DNA from: Candidatus Aminicenantota bacterium | GTDB taxonomy: Bacteria; Acidobacteriota; Aminicenantia; Aminicenantales; CALLJL01 | Length of the DNA stretch: 53,914 nt | Direction of reading: 5' to 3' | Assembly (NCBI GenBank): GCA_026416195.1 | Contig: JAOAFQ010000157.1 | Location: forward strand, 1-53,914 | Part shown: piece after piece, positions 34,267 through 42,090 of the stretch | How the letters are laid out: each line of letters begins with the position of its first letter | Numbering within the stretch: position 1 is the first letter of the stretch | Notes under the pieces: generated by a model | The model's input: only the letters and a program-made list of their open reading frames with translations | The model's database searches: none | Told to the model about the DNA's origin: nothing | Program-made: the position numbers and the translations under genes

Positions 34267-34481
34267 GTTTTTTAAAAATCTATAGTTTAATTCTATTTTT
34301 AACACAAAAAGAGGAGTTTGACAATGATTTCTAAAGTCTAATATATTTCATGCTTCCTATTAATAAATAAAAATAATTCAATAATTTGGATTCGGAAATC
34401 TGGATTAGAATTCAATAATTTGAATTTTTTGCTTCTTAGAGCTTTTAAAATCAAAAAAAACAGAGGAAAAATATTGATAAA

Positions 34482-34498
34482 TTGGCACAGTTTTTGCT
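34482..34498 (+). promoter_or_regulatory. Sigma-54 (-24/-12) promoter of the TonB-dependent receptor gene
   Basis: TTGGCACAGTTTTTGCT fits the RpoN consensus YTGGCACGRNNNTTGCW with one mismatch. The invariant GG (34484-34485) and GC (34496-34497) are separated by exactly 10 bp. The predicted start is near 34509, about 83 nt before the ATG at 34592. The 325-bp intergenic region holds no gene; upstream of the promoter is AT-rich DNA (including runs of A at 34453-34460) where an enhancer-binding protein and DNA bending could act. No activator gene is seen in the window. Confidence 0.75.
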
Positions 34499-34511
34499 AA
34501 TAATATTGATT

Positions 34512-34532
34512 ATGGAAGGAGGTGGGAGCTAG
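34512..34532 (+). promoter_or_regulatory. Orphan perfect Shine-Dalgarno at the predicted mRNA 5' end (mini-ORF or stabiliser)
   Basis: AAGGAGGTG (34516-34524) is fully complementary to the 16S anti-Shine-Dalgarno but no start codon follows at useful distance. It lies inside a six-codon frame, ATG 34512 to TAG 34530 (MEGGGS), and 7 nt after the predicted sigma-54 start. This position resembles the STAB-SD elements that protect some Gram-positive mRNAs from 5' decay. The real Shine-Dalgarno of the receptor (AAAAGGAGG) lies 60 nt further on. Confidence 0.4.
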
Positions 34533-34591
34533 AAAAAAGAAAAAATTTGCTTAAAAATTAAGGTTCAAAACAGCTCAGAAAAGGAGGAAGA

Positions 34592-37357
34592 ATGACAAAA
34601 TTTAGAATTGTTTTATTTATTACTTTGATTATTACAATCATTACCTTTGGTTGGGGCCAGTCAAGAGAAACAGGAGCGATTGAAGGAACAGTTAAAGATG
34701 AACAGGGCAATCCTCTACCTGGGGTTACCGTAACGATATCAGGCCCGAGTTTGATGGGGATACGAAGTTCGGTAACGGACCATGAAGGCAAATTCCGTTT
34801 TCCCGCTTTACCTCCAGGCGAATATACAGTCAAAGGTGAACTTCAAGGCTTTGTTACTGTCGTTAGGGAAAATATTAGACTGACTACTACTGTTCGGTTG
34901 ACAGTTGATTTAATCATGAAGCCAGCAACCATCGCGGAAGAGGTAACCGTCCTAGCCAAGGCGCCTACGATCGATGTGAAATCGACCGAAACGGCTTCGG
35001 TTACCTTAGCTAACGAGGTTCTCCGCAACATCCCCTATAGCCAATTCACCACAGATATTGTCAATCTAGCCCCAGGAGTAGTCAATAATGTCGCCTACGG
35101 TTCCTCTGCAGGAACAGGCATAGCCTGGTCAGTTGACGGAGTTAATGTCTCTGACCCCGATGCCGGAACGGCTTGGGTTTTTCTTGATCACAACATCATT
35201 GAAGAAGCCAAGATTATGGGCATTGGCTTACCCGCTGAATATGGAAATTTTACCGGGGTCATTTTTAACTTGGTGACTAAAACAGGAGGGAATAATCTTT
35301 CGGGCCATATGGAAGCTATTTTCCAGGGGAAAAAGGACGACTGGCCAAAAAATTTCTGGCAACAAGATAATAATAAAAAATATCTCAATGATTTTCCGAC
35401 TTTAACTTCTCCTTTGTATCGGTTGATCGATGTTAACGCTCACCTTGGTGGTCCAATTAAAAAAGATAAGCTCTGGTATTATGTTGGAACTCAATTTCAG
35501 CAGTTTGGCGATTGGGTTACTGGTTTCCCTGAGCCCAGACAATATAATCAGCCTCGTCTCTTTACCAAATTCAACTCTCAACTCGATCCAACTTTAAGTG
35601 TCATTTTTTCTCTGGAAGTTGACACTTACGATGGCAAAAATAGAGGCGCTGCGGCTAATGTTTCCCCGGAAGCTTGCGTCAATCAAAAATCGCCCGAAAT
35701 TGTGACTAACTTTAGTTTAACTAAAATCCTAAGCCCAAAAACCTTTTACGACATCAAAGCCGCTTATTTTTGGGGATATTACTATCTTGATCCAGAAGTT
35801 GGCCACGATAAGCCCTTTTATTTTAGCTATGATGAAAATTTCCGATATAGCAGTGCCGGCTATTATTTCTATGCAGATCGAACAAGATTTCAAGGCAATG
35901 CCAGCCTAACCCATTACGCTGAGGACTTTATTGCTGGAGACCATGATTTTAAATTTGGCGTAGAAATTGAAAGATCAACAGTTCGAAATAGATATGGTTA
36001 TACTGGTCCCAATCATATGCGATACTTTGGCTATGGTAACCCCAATAAAGGTACCTGGCAGCACTATCTCGCTTATCAATATGAAGGCTATGACACCAAT
36101 ACTAGATATACTCGGTTTGAAGCCTTTGCTCAGGATTCATGGACGGTTTCTTCCCGTTTAAATATCAGTGTTGGTCTCCGATTCACTCAAAACTGGGGAA
36201 CTATAAAGAATGTCGAGGGTATTGTTTATAATACTCGAAGAATAGCCCCTAGAATTGGTTTTACTTTTGATATCTTCGGGGACAGAACAACAGTGCTTAA
36301 GGCCCATTATGGACAATTTACTGAAGGAATGTTTGCGGCCTATCATGACCGATTGAATCCAGCTTCAGCCTATAAAGATTGGATTGGCTATTATTGGGAT
36401 GGTAAAAAATGGGTTGAATTTATCCGACTCAAACATGAAGAACTTTACTCCATTGCGGAAGGAATAAGACATCCTTATATGAGACAATATACCGTAAGCT
36501 TGGAACGAGAACTCTTTACTGACGCCTCTTTTTCTGTGGCTTATATTGATCGGGAATGGAAGAATATAATTGGTCGTTATGACACTAAGGCGAATTACCG
36601 AACTGTTCCTATTTTTGTGGGCTATCATGTTAATAAGACCTTCAATATTTATGAGCTAACTACAGGTGATGCTCATGCCTTTGTTCTTGATAATATCAAG
36701 AAAGGTGATCCTTGGGTTATGCTGGATCCCTATCGCAAATATAGGGGAGTAGAATTTCTATTTAACAAACGTTTTTCTCATCGCTGGCAGTTACTCCTAA
36801 GCTATGTTTATTCTAAAGCCTGGGGAACAATTGATAACGGCCAAGCTGATGATATTGGCTGGAGCGATCGAGATGGCCTCCATACAGGTGATCCGAATTT
36901 CTGGATAAATGCTGACGGTAATCTTACTTATGATCCCACTCATATGTTGAAAATCCAAGGGACTTATATTCTACCCTTGGATATCAGCTTAAGTGCCTAT
37001 TTTCGAGCCATCACTGGCAACGCTTGGACAACGCGTTTCCGCACCAGAAGATTGGCCCAAGGTCGAGTGACTTTCTTTGCTGAAGAAAGAGGTAAGTACC
37101 ATTATCCTATGCAGAAAATTCTTGATTTAAGACTAGAGAAAATTTTCCGTTTCGCTGATAAATATCGTTTTGGCATAATTCTCGACGTGTTCAATGTTTT
37201 TAACGCTGATACGCCTACAAGTTGGGGAACAAGAGTAGGCTATGATTGGTTCCCACCTGGATACGCTGGAGCGAAATGGCCATCAACTCAGGGACACCAA
37301 CTCTATAGCATCGTCAGGCCACGTCAGTTCAGGCTTGGTTTACGTCTAATGTTCTAA
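34592..37357 (+). CDS. TonB-dependent outer-membrane receptor with N-terminal carboxypeptidase-regulatory-like domain (Oar-like)
   Basis: The 921-residue protein has a signal peptide (VLFITLIITIITFGWG), a carboxypeptidase-regulatory-like domain (about 28-110: GAIEGTVKDEQGNPLPGVTV to RLTVDLIMKPA), a plug domain (VKSTETASVTLANEVLRNIP, IAWSVDGVNVSDPDAG, IFNLVTKTGGNNLSGH) and a long aromatic-rich barrel ending in RQFRLGLRLMF with terminal Phe. Such receptors import or handle large substrates across the outer membrane; no SusD-like partner is adjacent and the substrate is unknown. AAAAGGAGG 5 nt before the ATG fixes the start. Transcription is predicted from the sigma-54 promoter and ends at the terminator at 37387. 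Confidence 0.92.
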   Translation: MTKFRIVLFITLIITIITFGWGQSRETGAIEGTVKDEQGNPLPGVTVTISGPSLMGIRSSVTDHEGKFRFPALPPGEYTVKGELQGFVTVVRENIRLTTTVRLTVDLIMKPATIAEEVTVLAKAPTIDVKSTETASVTLANEVLRNIPYSQFTTDIVNLAPGVVNNVAYGSSAGTGIAWSVDGVNVSDPDAGTAWVFLDHNIIEEAKIMGIGLPAEYGNFTGVIFNLVTKTGGNNLSGHMEAIFQGKKDDWPKNFWQQDNNKKYLNDFPTLTSPLYRLIDVNAHLGGPIKKDKLWYYVGTQFQQFGDWVTGFPEPRQYNQPRLFTKFNSQLDPTLSVIFSLEVDTYDGKNRGAAANVSPEACVNQKSPEIVTNFSLTKILSPKTFYDIKAAYFWGYYYLDPEVGHDKPFYFSYDENFRYSSAGYYFYADRTRFQGNASLTHYAEDFIAGDHDFKFGVEIERSTVRNRYGYTGPNHMRYFGYGNPNKGTWQHYLAYQYEGYDTNTRYTRFEAFAQDSWTVSSRLNISVGLRFTQNWGTIKNVEGIVYNTRRIAPRIGFTFDIFGDRTTVLKAHYGQFTEGMFAAYHDRLNPASAYKDWIGYYWDGKKWVEFIRLKHEELYSIAEGIRHPYMRQYTVSLERELFTDASFSVAYIDREWKNIIGRYDTKANYRTVPIFVGYHVNKTFNIYELTTGDAHAFVLDNIKKGDPWVMLDPYRKYRGVEFLFNKRFSHRWQLLLSYVYSKAWGTIDNGQADDIGWSDRDGLHTGDPNFWINADGNLTYDPTHMLKIQGTYILPLDISLSAYFRAITGNAWTTRFRTRRLAQGRVTFFAEERGKYHYPMQKILDLRLEKIFRFADKYRFGIILDVFNVFNADTPTSWGTRVGYDWFPPGYAGAKWPSTQGHQLYSIVRPRQFRLGLRLMF

Positions 37358-37386
37358 AGATTAATCTAAAGATTAAAAACAAATAA

Positions 37387-37432
37387 ATCCGGGCAGGAAG
37401 TAGTAATTTCTTCCTGCCCGGATAGATTTTTT
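37387..37432 (+). terminator. Strong intrinsic terminator after the TonB receptor
   Basis: A perfect 14-bp stem (ATCCGGGCAGGAAG 37387-37400; CTTCCTGCCCGGAT 37410-37423) with a 9-nt loop is followed by AGATTTTTTG. The stem is far more GC-rich than its surroundings. It isolates the receptor as a single-gene unit. I saw no other comparably strong intrinsic terminator in the window. Confidence 0.9.
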
Positions 37433-37608
37433 GATTAATTTTGAGAGAGATATTTTCTTAGTGCTAAAATATAAACGGACAATAACTTTTAGGCTTATTC
37501 AAACATTGAAGGGTTGACTTTTTCAAAAAAATTTTTTTCTCTATTTTTCAAAGGAGACTAGGACTATTTCGAAATTAAAGGGATTGGAGTAAAATAAAAA
37601 AGAGGAAG

Positions 37609-39924
37609 GTGAGAAAATTATCAATCCTTTTGGCTAGTTTCTTTTTAATTACTCTTTTAATAATCTTGTTTTTTGTCCATTCTTTACGGCCAGCTTTTCA
37701 TTCTAATTTTCCTCGTGGCTTTAAACTAAATTTTATCATAATTACTGTTGATACCCTTAGAGCCGATCGTCTCCATTGTTATGGCTTTGAGGCTATTGAC
37801 ACTCCAACAATCGATAACTTGGCTAAAAGAGGGGTTAAATTTGATCATTGTATAGCTCAGACTCCCTTAACCTTACCTTCTCACACCACAATTTTAACTG
37901 GAACCTTACCCCTTTTTCATGGAGTTCGGGACAATGGCGGATTTATTGTCCCCCCTCAATTAGTTACTTTAGCCGAAATTTTCAACGAGGCCGGTTATGA
38001 CACGGCCGCCTTTATCGGAGCTTATGTTCTTGATTCACGGTGGGGACTTGATCAAGGCTTTGATTATTATTTTGATCAATTCGATCTAAGCAAGTTTGAG
38101 AAAATCTCGCTATCCATGGTCCAAAGACCGGCCAATGAAGTTATCGATCATACCCTTAAGTGGTTAGAAGCAAAAAAAGATTTTCCTTTTTTTCTTTGGA
38201 TTCATCTCTATGATCCCCATACTCCTTATGAGCCACCTGAATTTTGGGCCCAAAAATATTCAGGCCATCCATATTTGGGCGAAATCGCTTTTACTGATCA
38301 TGAAATCAACCGACTTTGGGTTTTCCTGGAAAATAATCATCTCCTTGAACAAACAGTTATTATTTTCACTTCAGATCATGGTGAAAGCCTAGGCGAACAT
38401 AAAGAATCAACCCACGGCTTTTTCTTATATGAAGGGGCTATCCATGTTCCCCTTATTTTTGTCACTCCCTTTTCTCAGTTTCGAGGGCTATCGATCAAAC
38501 AAACTGTTTCGCTAACAGATATTATGCCAACTATATTAGAAATGGCTGGCTTAAAATCACCACCTTCGATTCAAGGAAAAAGTCTCTTGCCTTATTTTCA
38601 TAACCCAAAAAGAAAAAGAAGAGAATTGGTTTATTCAGAAACTTTTTATCCCCGACTCCATTTTGGCTGGTCTGAACTTCGGAGTCTCCAGGATGGACAT
38701 TGGAAACTAATTCTGGCACCTGAGCCAGAACTTTATGATCTTCGAAGTGACCCAAAAGAGAAAAATAATTTGGCTTACCAAGAAAAAAAGAAGCTTGCCC
38801 AACTCCAAAAAGAAGCTGAGCAATATATTCGGCGCTACAGTCAAAATGCCTTTGAATTAAAGCTTAGTCAAATTGATGAAGAAACGAGAGAAAGATTGGC
38901 AGCCCTAGGATATATAAGTTCATTTATTGATCTTAAGGCCACAGCTGGAAAAAAGTTAGCTAATCCAAAAGATAAAATTGATGTCTTCAATGATTTATCA
39001 AGAGCTAGAGAAATTGGCATGGAAGGTGATGCTGAAGAGGCTATTAGGATCATCAAAACCATAATTGACAAGGATCCAGAAATTTCGGAAGCTCACTTTA
39101 CTCTTGGCAACATTTATTTCCGGATTGGCCAATTTGAATCAGCTCTTAACCATTTTCGACAAGCTTTGGTCCTTAAGCCCGATGATGTTTTTGCAGCCAT
39201 CAATATTGCCAATTGTTATCTTCGCCTGGGAAAAGCTGAGGAAGCTGAAAAATTTTTGCTCGACTTTATTAACAAAGGCTTTCCTGATTCTCAAATTTAT
39301 TTTCTTTTGGGCAACATAAAATTTTACCAACATAAATATAATGAAGCCCTAAGCTATTATCAGGAATGCCTCGCTCTTAATCCAGATTCGGCTTCAGCTT
39401 ATAATGCTATCGGCGCAGTTTATTTTCAACTTCAAGCAATAGAGAAAGCTGAACAAAATTTTCTTCAAGCTTTAAAGCTTAATCCAGAATTAACTAATGC
39501 TAATTATAATTTAGCTCAAGTTTATGAAGCAAAGGGAATGATGACTAAGGCCATTGAGGCTTATTTGGAGGAATTAAAGCATTCACCTCGCCACTTTAAA
39601 GCTGCTTTTAATTTGGCTAGGCTTTATCGTCTCCAACATCGTGACGACGATGAAGAAAAGCTTCTCCGCCTTTGCCTCGAGATTGAGCCCGATTTTCCCT
39701 TAACCTACTTTTATTTGGCTCGCCTTTATCTTAAACGAGGGGCGCACCTTGATGAGGCCATTGCTTTGGTTAATAAAGGGATTGCTTTAAAACCTGAGGC
39801 CAAAGATTTAGCTTTTGGTTATTTCCTTTTGGCTGACCTTTATAATCGATTAGGCAATGATTTTCTTTCTCTTGAATATGCTCGCCGCGGTCAGCAAATA
39901 AGTCGGTCTATAAATTATAAATAA
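37609..39924 (+). CDS. Membrane-anchored sulfatase-superfamily protein with C-terminal TPRs
   Basis: The 771-residue protein has an N-terminal membrane helix (LASFFLITLLIILFFV), a sulfatase/alkaline-phosphatase-superfamily domain (about 40-420: IIITVDTLRADRLHCYG, PLTLPSHTTILTG, IFTSDHGESLGEHKESTHGF) and about eight TPR units (440-771). The CxPxR motif needed for formylglycine is replaced by TLPSH, so the candidate nucleophile is Thr, as in phosphoethanolamine transferases and related metal hydrolases; it is not a classic sulfatase. The start is GTG with GAGGA unusually close (about 3 nt). The gene follows the TonB receptor after the terminator. Confidence 0.85.
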   Translation: MRKLSILLASFFLITLLIILFFVHSLRPAFHSNFPRGFKLNFIIITVDTLRADRLHCYGFEAIDTPTIDNLAKRGVKFDHCIAQTPLTLPSHTTILTGTLPLFHGVRDNGGFIVPPQLVTLAEIFNEAGYDTAAFIGAYVLDSRWGLDQGFDYYFDQFDLSKFEKISLSMVQRPANEVIDHTLKWLEAKKDFPFFLWIHLYDPHTPYEPPEFWAQKYSGHPYLGEIAFTDHEINRLWVFLENNHLLEQTVIIFTSDHGESLGEHKESTHGFFLYEGAIHVPLIFVTPFSQFRGLSIKQTVSLTDIMPTILEMAGLKSPPSIQGKSLLPYFHNPKRKRRELVYSETFYPRLHFGWSELRSLQDGHWKLILAPEPELYDLRSDPKEKNNLAYQEKKKLAQLQKEAEQYIRRYSQNAFELKLSQIDEETRERLAALGYISSFIDLKATAGKKLANPKDKIDVFNDLSRAREIGMEGDAEEAIRIIKTIIDKDPEISEAHFTLGNIYFRIGQFESALNHFRQALVLKPDDVFAAINIANCYLRLGKAEEAEKFLLDFINKGFPDSQIYFLLGNIKFYQHKYNEALSYYQECLALNPDSASAYNAIGAVYFQLQAIEKAEQNFLQALKLNPELTNANYNLAQVYEAKGMMTKAIEAYLEELKHSPRHFKAAFNLARLYRLQHRDDDEEKLLRLCLEIEPDFPLTYFYLARLYLKRGAHLDEAIALVNKGIALKPEAKDLAFGYFLLADLYNRLGNDFLSLEYARRGQQISRSINYK

Positions 39925-39949
39925 TGCTGATTTTTACCTATTTCCCTTT

Positions 39950-41098
39950 ATGACTAAGACGAACTTCTCTTCATCTTTGGTCTCAGCTACTTTTGAATCC
40001 AGACTCAATCGCTTTACCCTCCGTTGTTTAGTTGAGGGCGAACCTATTCTAGCTTATTTGGCCAATCCCGCAAGATTGTGGGAAATTTTCCTTCCAGGAA
40101 GAAAACTTTATTTAAAACCATCTAATCGTTCAAATAAACTTCCCTATAATGTCATAGCTGCTGACCTTGAGGGTATCCCAGTTCTTCTCGACCCTCATTT
40201 GACCAATTTTTTTTTAGAAAAATGGCTTAGGCAAAAGCTAATTCCAGGCCTTGAAAAATACTCCATAGTTAAAAAAGAGTTTCAATTAGACTCAAGCCGT
40301 TTTGATTTTCTCTTGAAAAGTAAGCAAGGCTTTATGGTTCTAGAAGTAAAAAGCTGCACTCTCTTGGCCTATCGAGCCGCTTTTTTTCCTGATGCCGTCA
40401 GCCAAAGAGGAAAACGGCATTTACTAAAATTAGCCGATCTGGCTGAACAATCTGGATGGCAATCAATGATGCTTTTTGTCGTCTGGTGGCCTAAAGCTCG
40501 TTATTTTCTTCCTGAATTTCATATAGATTGGGCCTTCGCTCAAGCCTTTTTAGCTAATAAAAATAAAATCAACTATTTGGCTATAGCCGCTACTCTTAAT
40601 CATAACTTTGAACCAGATGAAGGTTCTATTCATCAATTGATCATCCCTTGGGATTTGCTTGAAAGAGAAATGCGTGATAGGGGAGTCTATCTCCTCCTCA
40701 TCAAAGTTGAGGAAGAAACAACTCTATCTGTAGGTCATTTGGGTAATATCCCTTTTCGCCCAGGTTATTATATTTATGTCGGTTCAGCTAAAAAAAATCT
40801 CCAGGCCAGGCTTAACCGACATCGTCGTCACCAAAAAAAGCTTTTTTGGCATATAGATTATTTATTAGCCAAAGCGAAGTTATGTCATCTTCTGCCTATT
40901 CGTTCAGCCACTGATCTTGAATGCACCCTGGCTGATAGATTAAGCTATTTAGCTAAGCCTATCTTTTCCTTTGGTTGCTCTGATTGTCATTGCCCTAGCC
41001 ATTTGTTTTTTTCCCCGACTAACCCTATTCATTCACCTCCCTTCATTTACCTTCTTCAAGAATTCCGGTATCAACGCTTGGAATCTGAGTTAACCTAA
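39950..41098 (+). CDS. sfsA: SfsA nuclease fused to a DUF123 (GIY-YIG-like) domain
   Basis: Residues ~10-235 are SfsA: NRFTLRCLVEGEPILAYLAN, LWEIFLPGRKLYLKP, SRFDFLLKSKQGFMVLEVKS (a PD-(D/E)xK-type nuclease core) and AAFFPDAVSQRGKRHLLKLA. Residues ~240-360 are a DUF123 GIY-YIG-like domain: RGVYLLLIKVEEET, GYYIYVGSAKKNLQARLNRH, FWHIDYLLAKAK and GCSDCHCPSHLFF. SfsA binds and cuts DNA in some species; its old name is sugar fermentation stimulation protein. Fusions of the two are known and suggest a joint DNA-processing role. It starts 25 nt after the sulfatase-like gene without a Shine-Dalgarno. Confidence 0.88.
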   Translation: MTKTNFSSSLVSATFESRLNRFTLRCLVEGEPILAYLANPARLWEIFLPGRKLYLKPSNRSNKLPYNVIAADLEGIPVLLDPHLTNFFLEKWLRQKLIPGLEKYSIVKKEFQLDSSRFDFLLKSKQGFMVLEVKSCTLLAYRAAFFPDAVSQRGKRHLLKLADLAEQSGWQSMMLFVVWWPKARYFLPEFHIDWAFAQAFLANKNKINYLAIAATLNHNFEPDEGSIHQLIIPWDLLEREMRDRGVYLLLIKVEEETTLSVGHLGNIPFRPGYYIYVGSAKKNLQARLNRHRRHQKKLFWHIDYLLAKAKLCHLLPIRSATDLECTLADRLSYLAKPIFSFGCSDCHCPSHLFFSPTNPIHSPPFIYLLQEFRYQRLESELT

Positions 41099-41129
41099 AT
41101 TTCTAAATTTTAATTTATTGTTTTTTTGA

Positions 41130-42038
41130 CTAATTTAATTTCCGTTCAAGGACATAATCGATTAGTCTTTGGGCAATATTTTCGACTAGATAATCTGGAA
41201 CACCATCATAATGTTTAGACTGAAGCCTCATATCGCAATTTTCGTTAACATAATCAACAACGATTAACTGACCCAACTCATCTTTCACTATTTCGGTTGA
41301 ATAAAAACTCAATTGACAGATCGTCTGAATTTTTTTCGTTAAAGTGAAAAGAGGTCCAAGGGAAAAAAGGTCAATTTCTTCTTCTGAAAGTTCAGTGTAA
41401 AAATGGGTTTCATCATTCCACCAGGCACCTTGAACTAAACCCCAAGAATAGAAAAATCGAAACCAAAACCTCTTCGAGCCGATTTTTAAAGGCTCAACTT
41501 TTTTTTGAATCAAATATTTATCTTGAGGAAATTCTTGCCTGGCTTTCTGAATATCATCAAGATTGGTCGCATTTTTAATTACCCCTAGTCCGCCGCCAGT
41601 CATACTAGCTGGCTTAATGACAAAAGGAGAACCAATTAAAGAGAGATCAAATTGAAGAACATTTAAATCAGGCTCTTCTTCAAAAGGTGGTAAAATAAGA
41701 GTATAGGGTGTTAGGATACCTTTAGAAATAAATTCAAGATGCATCGTCGCTTTGTCTGCGGCCCAAGCGACTTTTTCAGGAGGATCAAAAATAATCGTCC
41801 CGCTTTTTTGAGCAAAAAAAATTAATTTATTAAATTGAGGTGAAGAAGGGGAAGCCCGATCAAGAATGTATTTAAAACTCACTTCTTGAAAAAGCAATTG
41901 CTTATAGATTTCTTCTAAATTTTCTGGCCAAATAATTAGAACCTCTAGATTAGCCGCTTCAGCTTTTTCTTTTATAATTTGAAGAAAATCATTATCGTAT
42001 TCCCAATCAGCCAAAAGCCCGAGGTCAAACTTCCTCAT
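41130..42038 (-). CDS. ATP-grasp domain protein
   Basis: The 302-residue protein has the ATP-grasp outline: KATMHLEFISKGILTPYTLI (start of the central domain), the nucleotide-binding lysine and glycine loop in PFVIKPASMTGGGLGVIK, a second lysine around YLIQKKVEP and the metal-binding acidic strand VVDYVNENCDMR. It resembles RimK/glutathione-synthetase-like carboxylate-amine ligases, but the substrate is not clear. There is no signal peptide. It is 52 nt behind glgA on the same strand and convergent with sfsA. AGGATAA before the ATG serves as a weak Shine-Dalgarno. Confidence 0.75.
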   Translation of the reverse strand: MRKFDLGLLADWEYDNDFLQIIKEKAEAANLEVLIIWPENLEEIYKQLLFQEVSFKYILDRASPSSPQFNKLIFFAQKSGTIIFDPPEKVAWAADKATMHLEFISKGILTPYTLILPPFEEEPDLNVLQFDLSLIGSPFVIKPASMTGGGLGVIKNATNLDDIQKARQEFPQDKYLIQKKVEPLKIGSKRFWFRFFYSWGLVQGAWWNDETHFYTELSEEEIDLFSLGPLFTLTKKIQTICQLSFYSTEIVKDELGQLIVVDYVNENCDMRLQSKHYDGVPDYLVENIAQRLIDYVLERKLN

Positions 42039-42090
42039 TTATCCTAAGCTATTTTTTGGTTTACCAAACTTTTCAGAATTTTTTAATACT

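Noticed and set aside
34453-34470. A-rich tract upstream of the sigma-54 promoter as an enhancer-binding site
   Set aside because: A run of A residues alone is not an activator site; no inverted repeat typical of an enhancer-binding protein was found at 80-150 bp upstream.
36365-36628. Open antisense frame inside the TonB receptor gene
   Set aside because: No homology, no Shine-Dalgarno and fully overlapped by a well-supported gene; a shadow frame.
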